This document shows, piece after piece, positions 1 through 7,848 of a stretch of DNA of 64,000 nt. Under the pieces are notes generated by a model. That model saw nothing but the letters and a program-made list of their open reading frames with translations. It had not been told where the DNA came from and made no database searches. Position 1 is the stretch's first letter. Each line of letters opens with the position of its first letter. The translations under genes were made by a program, and so were the position numbers. Origin of the DNA: Fermentimonas sp. (GTDB taxonomy: Bacteria; Bacteroidota; Bacteroidia; Bacteroidales; Dysgonomonadaceae); the NCBI GenBank assembly GCA_015478775.1, contig JADMKP010000007.1, positions 682,001 through 746,000 of the forward strand, given 5' to 3'.

Positions 1-212
<212 letters not shown>

Positions 213-219
213 TTAATAA

Positions 220-235
220 CCTACTCAAAAGTAGG
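220..235. repeat. Small perfect hairpin between cas1 and cas2
   Basis: CCTACT (220-225), loop CAAA, AGTAGG (230-235): a 6-base perfect stem. On the transcribed minus strand it ends about 10 bases before the cas2 ATG, so it could mask or present the AGTAGG, which resembles a weak ribosome binding site. No T-run follows on the minus strand, so it is not a normal terminator. Confidence 0.4.
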
Positions 236-248
236 ATATTTTATTTTT

Positions 249-1154
249 CTAATCTCTCCTGAAAAACATTTGTAAAGTGAAGCTGTTGTTTGACCAACGG
301 CAATCATAAGGGGGCTTCTGTCCATCAATTATAACATCAAGCACGGGGACATTGAGAAGCTTGAATTTAATTTCTTGCTTAAGTTCTTCAATACTCTTTT
401 CTTCATTCATGATATTACAGACCAATTTATCTACAAAGGGTCGATAGGGTTCCATAATATCATCTGCCAAACAATAAGCATTGTATTTATTGCGATGGTG
501 AATACCTAATGTTGGCAATAATCCACTAGCAACTAACGATCTAGCAACAACTGCTCTTAAAATGGCATATCCGTAATTAAGGAGATTATTTGGAGGTATA
601 CCTTCACGATGACGGGTAAACCCACCTATTTCGTTAAATAAATTTGCCCAATAGTAAACTGCTGAACGAGCTTCATAATTGTCAGGGTCTCCACTTTTTG
701 TATCAGAGGCCCAAACCAGCATATTCTTAACTATTGTATTGTTTTTATTTGACAAAATATAGGCTTGATTTCTAATTTTAAACTGAACTGTTTGTTGCCA
801 AAGTTGCTTTTTTAAAGGGATTGAAGCGTTAATCTGATCACGATATCGTTCTGTTTGTGTTTTATTACCAGATAGAGGCAGCATTAATCCTGTAGGCATT
901 CGAGAGCTATCACAAGTAATTAGTGCAGAGTTATTCTCCAATAAAGCTTCAATTACCCCCTGAGTTATTGTTATTCGTTTATTGTCAAGTACTATAACGC
1001 CAATATCTTCAATGGGTATAGTTCTTGTTGACTGTTTTTTGAACTCGTCAGGTAAGTTTTTATTGTTCTCTACTTCAGGTATTTTAACTACTAACTGCTT
1101 GTTACTTAAACTCAAGTAAGCAGGATTACCGAAATACAGAGTTTTTTTTATCAT
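249..1154 (-). CDS. cas1: Cas1, CRISPR spacer integrase (type II-C)
   Basis: The 301-residue protein is the usual length for type II Cas1. It has the N-terminal beta-rich domain (MIKKTLYFGNPAYLSL, then IPIEDIGVIVLDN), and the C-terminal helical catalytic domain with the expected metal ligands: the Glu of DNYEARSAVYYW, the His of LGIHHRNKYNA and the acidic pair in LADDIMEPYRPFVD. Cas1 with Cas2 integrates new spacers at the leader end of the CRISPR array. The gene starts 11 bases after the cas9 stop and is followed by cas2, so cas9-cas1-cas2 is one transcription unit. No cas4 or csn2 is seen, which points to subtype II-C. Confidence 0.97.
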   Translation of the reverse strand: MIKKTLYFGNPAYLSLSNKQLVVKIPEVENNKNLPDEFKKQSTRTIPIEDIGVIVLDNKRITITQGVIEALLENNSALITCDSSRMPTGLMLPLSGNKTQTERYRDQINASIPLKKQLWQQTVQFKIRNQAYILSNKNNTIVKNMLVWASDTKSGDPDNYEARSAVYYWANLFNEIGGFTRHREGIPPNNLLNYGYAILRAVVARSLVASGLLPTLGIHHRNKYNAYCLADDIMEPYRPFVDKLVCNIMNEEKSIEELKQEIKFKLLNVPVLDVIIDGQKPPYDCRWSNNSFTLQMFFRRD

Positions 1155-1165
1155 AGGCTTTAGCT

Positions 1166-4100
1166 TTAATATTCACCAACAGATACAATTTTCCCTATAT
1201 GATTTATACGAACTTTTATGATTCCCTTTAATCCATTAGGGGTTTGTATTCTTCTAAAAGTAAATTCTAAATCATTTGTTACGGTAGTTTCAAGATGATG
1301 CCTGAATACATAATATTTAGACCCAATCTTTTGCACTCTATAAAGGTTCTTGCTTATTTGCTGGTAATTATCTGGATTCATAAGATCAACCTCATTCGGA
1401 TCAAAATCATCTGAGGGTAAAACAAACATTTCATTTTGCTTCATTGTAAATAAAAACTCCCAGCCTAAATGTGCATTATACGATTTATCAATAATGGGCA
1501 TTCCTTGATTTACTCTTTCAACGACTTCGTAAAAAGAAACAACAGATTCTTGTAAATTGTCTGCCTCAACTTTGTAAATAGCAACATGATGGTTATTCCC
1601 CGTTTGCACGTAATCTACATTTATTTTCTCTCCTTCCTCTCCAGTTATTTCTTGCCCTAGGTGGTCTTTCTTATGACGTAATGCTATTGCATTATTTACC
1701 CCTGTAATTGTAACTCTTTTTATCGGTATCCCTTTTTCTTTGTTCAACCAAATAGGATTTTCCTCGATGTTTGAAAAGGCTTCTTTTGGGTTTCCATTGA
1801 ACTCATCAAGTCTATCTTGTAAAACATTTCTAACTCCTTCATCAATAACTTTATCAAGCTTTAAGTCTGGACCAATTGGTTTTCTTATAGTAAATATTTC
1901 TTCAAAACATGCAACTTCTTTAAGTGGCTCTCCTTTAAATGTAATTGGATCGTTTTTCAGGGTTTTGGAAGAAAAGGCAACATCACATTTATTGTCATAT
2001 TTGGATAAATGCTTAAACACCAATTCACGTTCTTCTTTATTTATAATAAGATTGGCTGTTTCAATATTAAACTTGCTGTTAAGTCTTACAGGCTTAGCCA
2101 TTGGCCGCAAAGACCTACCATAAACAGTTTCTTTATGCAACTGTCCTCTAGGGGTCGATTGCATGGCTTTTTTATATCGTTGTTTCCCCGATAATTTGGT
2201 CTTATTTATATTATTTGTGGTAACTTTATTTTTAGCCTTGTATGACACGAGTATAGACTCAATTTCTTTTCTGGCAACATCACGAAAATAGGGAATTGGT
2301 TCTTTAAATATTGGTTTGCCATTTACCCTTTCAGTTATTACATTTTCGATTGCACGTATTATACTATGTTTTTTATTATTAGTATCCCTTCGTGCATTTA
2401 AATTATTAATATACTGTATATGGTTGTGCGTAGTAAAAGCTACAGTTAATGCATCTACAGCATGATGCCTGTGATCGTTTCGTTTGGTCCAATCTGTTAT
2501 TACCTCTACCTCTTTTATTTTCTCGGCACCAATATCATATCGTTTTTCTATTTCTATTAAGCCTAATGCTCTATATTTAGGCAGACTTAATTCCTTCATA
2601 ATATTTGTCAATCCCCAATCTTGGCGTAATTTATCGGTAATACTTCCAGTTGTAGGAACAACAGTTCTGAATGCTTCAAGAAGCATTTCTCTTGCTTTTT
2701 TTGAAATATACTGAGTGTTCCTTAAATCGCGTTCTATAAATCCATCTGGAATATCTGCATGAGCCATAAGGAGCTTATTCATTTTGGCTTTTGAGATACA
2801 TCCATTTTTATGCCAAGCTCCAACACTTGTCTCAAAATCTGTTTTAGTGCTATTATAGTCCTGACATATATAATCATATGCAGTGCGATTACTCTTCTGC
2901 AAATTCTCACTGTGATACGCCAGTGTTTTATTTGAATATGAATCGTCAAACAATAGTGCTTGTGGTATTATATGTTCAATCTCTACATCTTTAGAGAAAA
3001 GTTTTTCTTTTGGTATATACAAATCTCTAAAAATAGTTTTATGACCTCTCGATCTCAACTCTTCCCATAGTCTATATCTAACTACATCTGTTTTTGTGGG
3101 ATTAGGTATTCCAAAGTCTGTAATTATTAGGCTCTTTATGTCTTCATTGCGTCTGGTTGCTTCTGCAATACCTTTATTCATTTTATCGCGCTCATCTGCA
3201 GTTTTCTTAAGTTCTCGAGCCAACTCTATCCGCACTTCATCTGGTTTGCCATACTCATCTACAACCTGATTTACAAGGTTAACCATTTGATTTAAAATTT
3301 TCTCAACTACAGGGTTTCGAAGACTGTTTTTTGGTAGTATTGCCAATTTATCTTTTAATATTTTCTTCTTCAGATCATCGGCCGTTTCGCTGTTAGAGTG
3401 GTTGTATCCTGCTAGGTCACACGCTCCAACTTCAACCATATTCTCACTGCTTTTTGCATATGGATGCCCTGCTTGCAAATAGGGGATAATTTTACGCATT
3501 GCTCTTGAAGAAAGGTTTCCATAATCTTGTGGGAAGGAAATATTTGATAGCAACGATGTATACTCTGGTTTAAACCCATATTTAGTATGAAGTGTTTTGC
3601 GTAACTTGGTGTCATTATTACCATACAACAACCTGTCTTCTTCAGTTGCTTTGCCTCCATCTTCTGCAGAATATAATAAATGCCACAATTGATAATTAGG
3701 CTGTTTATCAAACTCTTTGCTGTTAGAGTCGAAGTGTAAAATTTCTTTATCGACTCCAATTTCCGGGAAGACTGCCTCTAACTCTTCTATTATATCTTTT
3801 GCAGATTTCTTTCCCCAATCAAAACCATAACCTTCAGTCTCTGCTATACTTTGATAAATATTGAAGAGGGCTTTGTTAGTTGTGTTTCCCTGAATTTCTT
3901 CAAAATTACATTTCCAATCAGTTATCTTAATAATGACTAAATGTCTGGAAAGAACTTTCAATAAGTCTCTGGGTGATAGATTTCCACGAATATTTAATTC
4001 TTGAAAAACTTCATCCCTCACATTTTCGTCTAACTTACGTACTTCAATTTTCTCATTTAATTTTTCATTTTCGAAAACTAGATTATTAAGATTCTGCCAA

Positions 4101-5356
4101 ATTTTAAATTCCTGAAAAACAGGTGAAGAGCGAGGTGCAACTTTCTGCCCAATTGTTCTAGTTTTTGTTTTACCAGTTGCTGCATCAAAATACTCTTCCT
4201 GTTTACTCTCAAACTGGCAAAAACTTATCAGACCTTTTTGAGACTTAAGTTTGCGTTGATAAAAAATCACAACATCCCTTATCTCTTCTTTTAACTGATT
4301 CGATAATATCTCTGGATAATATTTAGCTTGAGTTTCCCATATCTGCTCAAATTCATCTAAATAATCTTGACGATAAAAGACCTGATTTTTTAATGATGTA
4401 TGTGGATTCTTTTCTATCTGATTATAAAGATAATCACCAACAGTAATTTTATTAAAATAAAGTTTTTTGCTTCTATCTGAAATAGCTCCAAGGTAACCAC
4501 TTGATTTAGCTAGCTCACCATTTATTTCTTGTAAAACAATTGTAAGCTTCTCGAGTTCTAGCTTTTCTGATAATGCTTGTTTCCTCCATTTATATCTCTC
4601 TAATCTTTGCTCATCTTTTTTGCTCGTTTGTTTATATCCTTTCAATTCCCAAGGCTCTTCTAAAATTTTATAAGTCTGACCTTTTTTTTTATCTTCAATT
4701 TCATGAAAAAGATTATTTGTAAGTTGGGTTGGATAAAACTCAATCTGTTTATCCCAAATTAATTTAATCTCATTCCGTAAATCAGAGCGGTAGAAATCAG
4801 GAATATATTTCTTGCCATCAATTAGAGTTTGATAAACATATTGCCCCGGAGTAAGGTTTTCATCATACAATATTTTGGCTACAGTCATTCCATCAACTGC
4901 TACACCCTCATCATCGCCTTTCGACTTCCTGCTACTTTTATAGCCTCTTTTTTTATTTATTGCAAGTAGTATTTTTGCAAAATCGTGGAGATCTACTTTA
5001 CTATGAGCAGCTTTAGCTCTAAGCATTAGTGTCTGATAGGTTGTGTTTTTCCCCACCTCAGTTAGAGCAGAGTCATCAGAAATAAAACCATGTTTTATAA
5101 GAATCTCGATTAAGTTTTCACGTCTTTGTTTATATCTTTGAAGACTCCTACGTGCGCCTCTTTTTAAGGTTCTATCGGCATTGGTAGTTATTGGTCGCCC
5201 CTTCTCAAAATTAGTTTGTTCATCAACTGTTAACGGATTTACCCTAACACCCAATTTTATTATCTCAGATTTCTGGCTTGAGTCAGTTGCTTCTTTAACT
5301 AATGCCCATCCAATTGAATTTGTGCCAAGGTCTAGACCTAATATTGTTTTGCTCAT
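1166..5356 (-). CDS. cas9: Cas9, RNA-guided DNA endonuclease (type II-C)
   Basis: The 1,396-residue protein opens with the RuvC-I motif LGLDLGTNSIGWALV (catalytic Asp9). An arginine-rich bridge helix follows near residues 60-75 (RTLKRGARRSLQRYKQRR). RuvC-II is VRIELARELKK (Glu711), HNH is EIEHIIPQALLFDDS (His795) and RuvC-III is HHAVDALTVAF (Asp968). All catalytic residues are present, so the enzyme looks active. The C-terminal 400 residues should hold the PAM-interacting domain. The length is at the larger end of II-C but usual for Bacteroidetes. It is guided by crRNA plus the tracrRNA encoded divergently at 5451-5524. A TATCTTTG -7 box sits about 35 bases upstream. PAM and array content cannot be read here. 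Confidence 0.98.
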   Translation of the reverse strand: MSKTILGLDLGTNSIGWALVKEATDSSQKSEIIKLGVRVNPLTVDEQTNFEKGRPITTNADRTLKRGARRSLQRYKQRRENLIEILIKHGFISDDSALTEVGKNTTYQTLMLRAKAAHSKVDLHDFAKILLAINKKRGYKSSRKSKGDDEGVAVDGMTVAKILYDENLTPGQYVYQTLIDGKKYIPDFYRSDLRNEIKLIWDKQIEFYPTQLTNNLFHEIEDKKKGQTYKILEEPWELKGYKQTSKKDEQRLERYKWRKQALSEKLELEKLTIVLQEINGELAKSSGYLGAISDRSKKLYFNKITVGDYLYNQIEKNPHTSLKNQVFYRQDYLDEFEQIWETQAKYYPEILSNQLKEEIRDVVIFYQRKLKSQKGLISFCQFESKQEEYFDAATGKTKTRTIGQKVAPRSSPVFQEFKIWQNLNNLVFENEKLNEKIEVRKLDENVRDEVFQELNIRGNLSPRDLLKVLSRHLVIIKITDWKCNFEEIQGNTTNKALFNIYQSIAETEGYGFDWGKKSAKDIIEELEAVFPEIGVDKEILHFDSNSKEFDKQPNYQLWHLLYSAEDGGKATEEDRLLYGNNDTKLRKTLHTKYGFKPEYTSLLSNISFPQDYGNLSSRAMRKIIPYLQAGHPYAKSSENMVEVGACDLAGYNHSNSETADDLKKKILKDKLAILPKNSLRNPVVEKILNQMVNLVNQVVDEYGKPDEVRIELARELKKTADERDKMNKGIAEATRRNEDIKSLIITDFGIPNPTKTDVVRYRLWEELRSRGHKTIFRDLYIPKEKLFSKDVEIEHIIPQALLFDDSYSNKTLAYHSENLQKSNRTAYDYICQDYNSTKTDFETSVGAWHKNGCISKAKMNKLLMAHADIPDGFIERDLRNTQYISKKAREMLLEAFRTVVPTTGSITDKLRQDWGLTNIMKELSLPKYRALGLIEIEKRYDIGAEKIKEVEVITDWTKRNDHRHHAVDALTVAFTTHNHIQYINNLNARRDTNNKKHSIIRAIENVITERVNGKPIFKEPIPYFRDVARKEIESILVSYKAKNKVTTNNINKTKLSGKQRYKKAMQSTPRGQLHKETVYGRSLRPMAKPVRLNSKFNIETANLIINKEERELVFKHLSKYDNKCDVAFSSKTLKNDPITFKGEPLKEVACFEEIFTIRKPIGPDLKLDKVIDEGVRNVLQDRLDEFNGNPKEAFSNIEENPIWLNKEKGIPIKRVTITGVNNAIALRHKKDHLGQEITGEEGEKINVDYVQTGNNHHVAIYKVEADNLQESVVSFYEVVERVNQGMPIIDKSYNAHLGWEFLFTMKQNEMFVLPSDDFDPNEVDLMNPDNYQQISKNLYRVQKIGSKYYVFRHHLETTVTNDLEFTFRRIQTPNGLKGIIKVRINHIGKIVSVGEY

Positions 5357-5390
5357 AGTATATAGGATATAAATTTATAGTGCTAAATAT

Positions 5391-5398
5391 CAAAGATA
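5391..5398 (-). promoter_or_regulatory. -7 box of the cas9 promoter
   Basis: CAAAGATA on the plus strand reads TATCTTTG on the minus strand, an exact TAnnTTTG. It lies 35 bases before the cas9 ATG. A good -33 TTTG at the normal spacing is not obvious. Confidence 0.6.
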
Positions 5399-5442
5399 TA
5401 ATAATTTAACAAAATAATGATGAATTTTGTAATAATATTTCA

Positions 5443-5450
5443 TATGTTTG
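5443..5450 (+). promoter_or_regulatory. -7 box of the tracrRNA promoter
   Basis: TATGTTTG matches TAnnTTTG exactly and would start transcription near 5456, at the head of the anti-repeat. A TTTG lies 13 bases upstream, which is too close for a standard -33 box. Confidence 0.6.
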
Positions 5451-5524
5451 CACTTGAAAGCAATTCACAATAAGGATTATTCCGTTGTGAAAACATTCAA
5501 AGCGGCCTTAGGGTCGCTTTTTTT
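5451..5524 (+). ncRNA. tracrRNA for the type II-C Cas9
   Basis: An anti-repeat (CACTTGAAAGCAATTCACAA, 5451-5470) is followed by the AATAAGGATTATTCCG hairpin (about 5470-5484), then GTTGTGAAAAC and a spacer, and a strong terminator at 5501-5524. This order matches known tracrRNAs of Bacteroidetes type II-C loci. The complement of the anti-repeat, TTGTGAATTGCTTTCAAGTG, predicts the 5' part of the CRISPR repeat; published Bacteroidetes II-C repeats start similarly (GTTGTGA..TGCTTTCAA). It is transcribed divergently from cas9. Both ends are inferred from promoter and terminator signals; the 5' end may be a few bases later. Confidence 0.88.
5501..5524 (+). terminator. Terminator of the tracrRNA
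   Basis: AGCGGCC, loop TTAG, GGTCGCT gives a 7-pair stem with one G-U pair, followed directly by seven T. It also serves as the 3' hairpin of the tracrRNA. Confidence 0.9.
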
Positions 5525-5604
5525 AATTATCCAATCACAGCAATAATCTTCACTTTTCTACGTAAAATTAACATTAAATTCAACAGACCCTCTCATGACC
5601 CCCT

Positions 5605-5660
5605 CCATACCTTCTCCTTACCTCGCTCGGTTAATCCTCGTTTATAACCGAATAAAGTAA
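5605..5660. repeat. Dispersed palindromic repeat, copy A
   Basis: Bases 5605-5633 match the complement of 59592-59620 at 25 of 29 positions, with shared blocks CCATACCTT, TTACCTCG and TCGGTTA. The mirrored half TAACCGA follows at 5645-5651 after an 11-base insertion, and AGTAA at 5656-5660. It lies in the tracrRNA-porX gap. It looks like a worn copy of the hairpin element at 59564-59630. Confidence 0.6.
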
Positions 5661-5726
5661 AGACTTGATCCCCCTGATATAAGGCTATTACATATATAAT
5701 GTCAGACTATATTATTATGATGAAAC

Positions 5727-5758
5727 ATTGTGATATAGGTACTAATTGCATATTTTTG
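5727..5758 (+). promoter_or_regulatory. porX promoter
   Basis: ATTG (5727-5730), 20 bases, then TATTTTTG (5751-5758), an exact -7 box. The predicted transcript starts only a few bases before the ATG at 5770, which excludes the in-frame ATG at 5746 as the start. Confidence 0.7.
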
Positions 5759-5769
5759 TATCTGTAATT

Positions 5770-7344
5770 ATGAGCAAAGCACATTTTCTCTGGGTAGACG
5801 ATGAGATTGATCTCCTTAAACCTCATATACTTTTTCTGGCAGAGAAGGGGTACACAACTGTGTGCGCAACAAATGGGCACGATGCTATTGAAATGTGCAG
5901 GTCTGCCAACTATGATATTATCTTTCTTGACGAACATATGCCTGGACTTTCGGGTTTGGAAACTCTGGTGGAGCTTAAAAAAGATTCACCTGATGTTCCT
6001 GTAGTAATGATTACAAAAAGTGAGGATGAGGGTATTATGAACCAAGCTATTGGGAGAAAGATAACCGATTATCTGATTAAACCGGTCAACCCAAATCAGG
6101 TATTGTTGTCTATAAAAAAAATACTCGACAAAAGAAGATTGGTTAACGAGACTCTGTTAAATAACTATAGTGAAGAGTATAGTAATCTGAATAGAGAGAT
6201 AAGTAGCTGTTATAGTGCGGCCGACTGGAAGAAGATGTATCTTAAACTTGTGCGATGGGAGCTTGAGCTTGAGAAGTCTGATGCTACCTTAAGGGTGATG
6301 GTTGAAAATCAGAAAGAGGATGCAAATGTTTCTTTTGCCAAGCTTGTAAGGAAAAACTATAGTAACTGGATTTCTAGTAATAACGGTACTTCAATTGAAC
6401 AGGCGGATGGGCCTATAATGAGTCATAGCCTCTTTAAGGAGTCTGTTCTACCAATAATAGACAATGGCGAGAAATTATATTTTATTCTGATTGATAATTT
6501 TAGACTCGACCAGTGGGAGATGGTTAAAGGTATTGTTTCGGAGCATTATGATTTTAATGAGGATCTTTATTTTAGCATCTTGCCAACTGCCACCCCTTAC
6601 TCGCGCAATGCTCTGTTCTCGGGATTAATGCCTGTACAGATTTCAAAGAATTACTCTAATCTTTGGGTAGATGAAACTGATGATAGGGGCAAAAATGATC
6701 ATGAGGAAGAGTTGATTCATTCGCTTTTATCGAGATGTGGTAAAGATATTTCTTTTTCGTATCACAAATTAAATACAAATAGTGAAGCAGAAAGGGTGAT
6801 AGATCGTCTTAAAGAGCTAGACAAGAACTTGCTGAATGTGATGGTGTTTAATTTTATAGATATGCTTTCGCATGCCGGAACAGAGTCTAAAACTATTCGC
6901 GAACTGGCATCTGATGATTCTGCTTACCGTTCGCTTACAAAAACATGGTTTACCCATTCTCCAATTAATAAATTGCTTAAGAAAATTGCAGAGAGTGGTA
7001 GTCGAGTAATTCTAACTTCAGATCATGGTTCTATTAGAGTAAAAAAAGGTCTAAAAATTAAAGGTGATAGCGAAACAAACAACAATTTGCGCTATAAGCT
7101 AGGCCGAAGTCTGGCATATGACCCTAAAATGGTATTCGACATTATCAATCCCAATAATTATGGTCTTCCCTCACCAAATATCAGTACAAGGTATATCTTT
7201 GCTCAAAACAGAGATTTTTTTCTTTATCAGAATAACTACAACCATTATTTGAATATTTTTGAGGATACCTACCAACATGGGGGTATCTCAATGGAAGAGA
7301 TGATGGTACCATTAATTACACTTACTCCAAAAAAGAATAAATAA
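5770..7344 (+). CDS. porX: PorX, response regulator with PglZ phosphatase domain (type IX secretion regulator)
   Basis: The 524-residue cytoplasmic protein has an N-terminal CheY-like receiver domain (HFLWVDDEIDLL, phospho-acceptor Asp54 in IIFLDEHMPG, Lys in YLIKPVN) joined by a helical middle to a PglZ/alkaline-phosphatase domain. The latter shows the nucleophile loop LPTATPYSRNALFSGL (Thr273), the metal-binding ILTSDHGSIRV and the C-terminal HGGISMEEMMVP. This architecture and length are those of PorX, which with the sensor PorY controls type IX secretion genes and hydrolyses oligonucleotides in its PglZ domain. No porY is in the window. I chose the ATG at 5770 because a -7 box covers the region just upstream. 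tsaE follows after 6 bases, a common arrangement in the phylum. Confidence 0.93.
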   Translation: MSKAHFLWVDDEIDLLKPHILFLAEKGYTTVCATNGHDAIEMCRSANYDIIFLDEHMPGLSGLETLVELKKDSPDVPVVMITKSEDEGIMNQAIGRKITDYLIKPVNPNQVLLSIKKILDKRRLVNETLLNNYSEEYSNLNREISSCYSAADWKKMYLKLVRWELELEKSDATLRVMVENQKEDANVSFAKLVRKNYSNWISSNNGTSIEQADGPIMSHSLFKESVLPIIDNGEKLYFILIDNFRLDQWEMVKGIVSEHYDFNEDLYFSILPTATPYSRNALFSGLMPVQISKNYSNLWVDETDDRGKNDHEEELIHSLLSRCGKDISFSYHKLNTNSEAERVIDRLKELDKNLLNVMVFNFIDMLSHAGTESKTIRELASDDSAYRSLTKTWFTHSPINKLLKKIAESGSRVILTSDHGSIRVKKGLKIKGDSETNNNLRYKLGRSLAYDPKMVFDIINPNNYGLPSPNISTRYIFAQNRDFFLYQNNYNHYLNIFEDTYQHGGISMEEMMVPLITLTPKKNK

Positions 7345-7350
7345 TATAAT

Positions 7351-7770
7351 ATGCAGATAGTAATTGAGAATAAAAGTCAAGTAAAAGAAGCTGCGAAGAA
7401 GTTCATAGACTTTATGGAAAATAACAGGGTTTTTGCATTTCAAGGTTCTATGGGTGCAGGCAAAACAACGCTCATAAAAGCAATATGCGAAGAGCTTGGT
7501 GTGAAGGAATCTGTAACAAGCCCCACATTTGCCATAATTAATGAATATAAAGATAAAAACGGGGAGTCGATTTATCACTTCGACTTCTATAGAATAAACA
7601 AACTAGAGGAAGCGTTTGATTTTGGGTATGAAGATTACTTTTATAGTGGCAATCTCTGCTTTATTGAATGGCCTGAAATTGTTGAGTCTTTATTGCCTGA
7701 AAATTGTGTTAAGGTAACTATTGAAGAGATAGAAGGAGGAATTAGGGTGTTGAAATTAAACGAAAAGTAA
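7351..7770 (+). CDS. tsaE: TsaE, ATPase of the tRNA t6A synthesis complex
   Basis: The 139-residue P-loop protein has Walker A GSMGAGKTTLIKAI near residue 32 and the TsaE motifs VTSPTFAIINEY and YHFDFYRI. TsaE works with TsaB and TsaD to place threonylcarbamoyl on A37 of ANN-decoding tRNAs. Length fits the family. It begins 6 bases after porX and is probably co-transcribed with it; tcdA, which acts on the same modification, is elsewhere in this window (54322). Confidence 0.95.
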   Translation: MQIVIENKSQVKEAAKKFIDFMENNRVFAFQGSMGAGKTTLIKAICEELGVKESVTSPTFAIINEYKDKNGESIYHFDFYRINKLEEAFDFGYEDYFYSGNLCFIEWPEIVESLLPENCVKVTIEEIEGGIRVLKLNEK

Positions 7771-7790
7771 TAATCTGACTCTTAATAGTA

Positions 7791-7811
7791 TGCAATATCA
7801 ATTATATTGCA
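7791..7811. repeat. Perfect 8-base inverted repeat upstream of the TPR gene
   Basis: TGCAATAT (7791-7798), spacer CAATT, ATATTGCA (7804-7811). It lies between tsaE and the TPR protein, 38 bases before the latter's ATG. It has no T-run and could be an operator or a weak transcript end. Confidence 0.4.
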
Positions 7812-7848
7812 GAAAATATTATATATTAGCACACCCAAACAATTAAAG

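Noticed and set aside
1740-2714. Plus-strand open frames inside cas9
   Set aside because: They are opposite the conserved cas9 reading frame, have no signal or family likeness, and reflect codon use of cas9.
3412-3759. Minus-strand 115-codon frame inside cas9
   Set aside because: It is an alternative frame within the intact cas9 gene and has no start signals or recognised domain.
5707-5937. Minus-strand 76-codon frame over the porX start
   Set aside because: It overlaps the porX promoter and receiver domain, where codon pattern and protein similarity favour porX.
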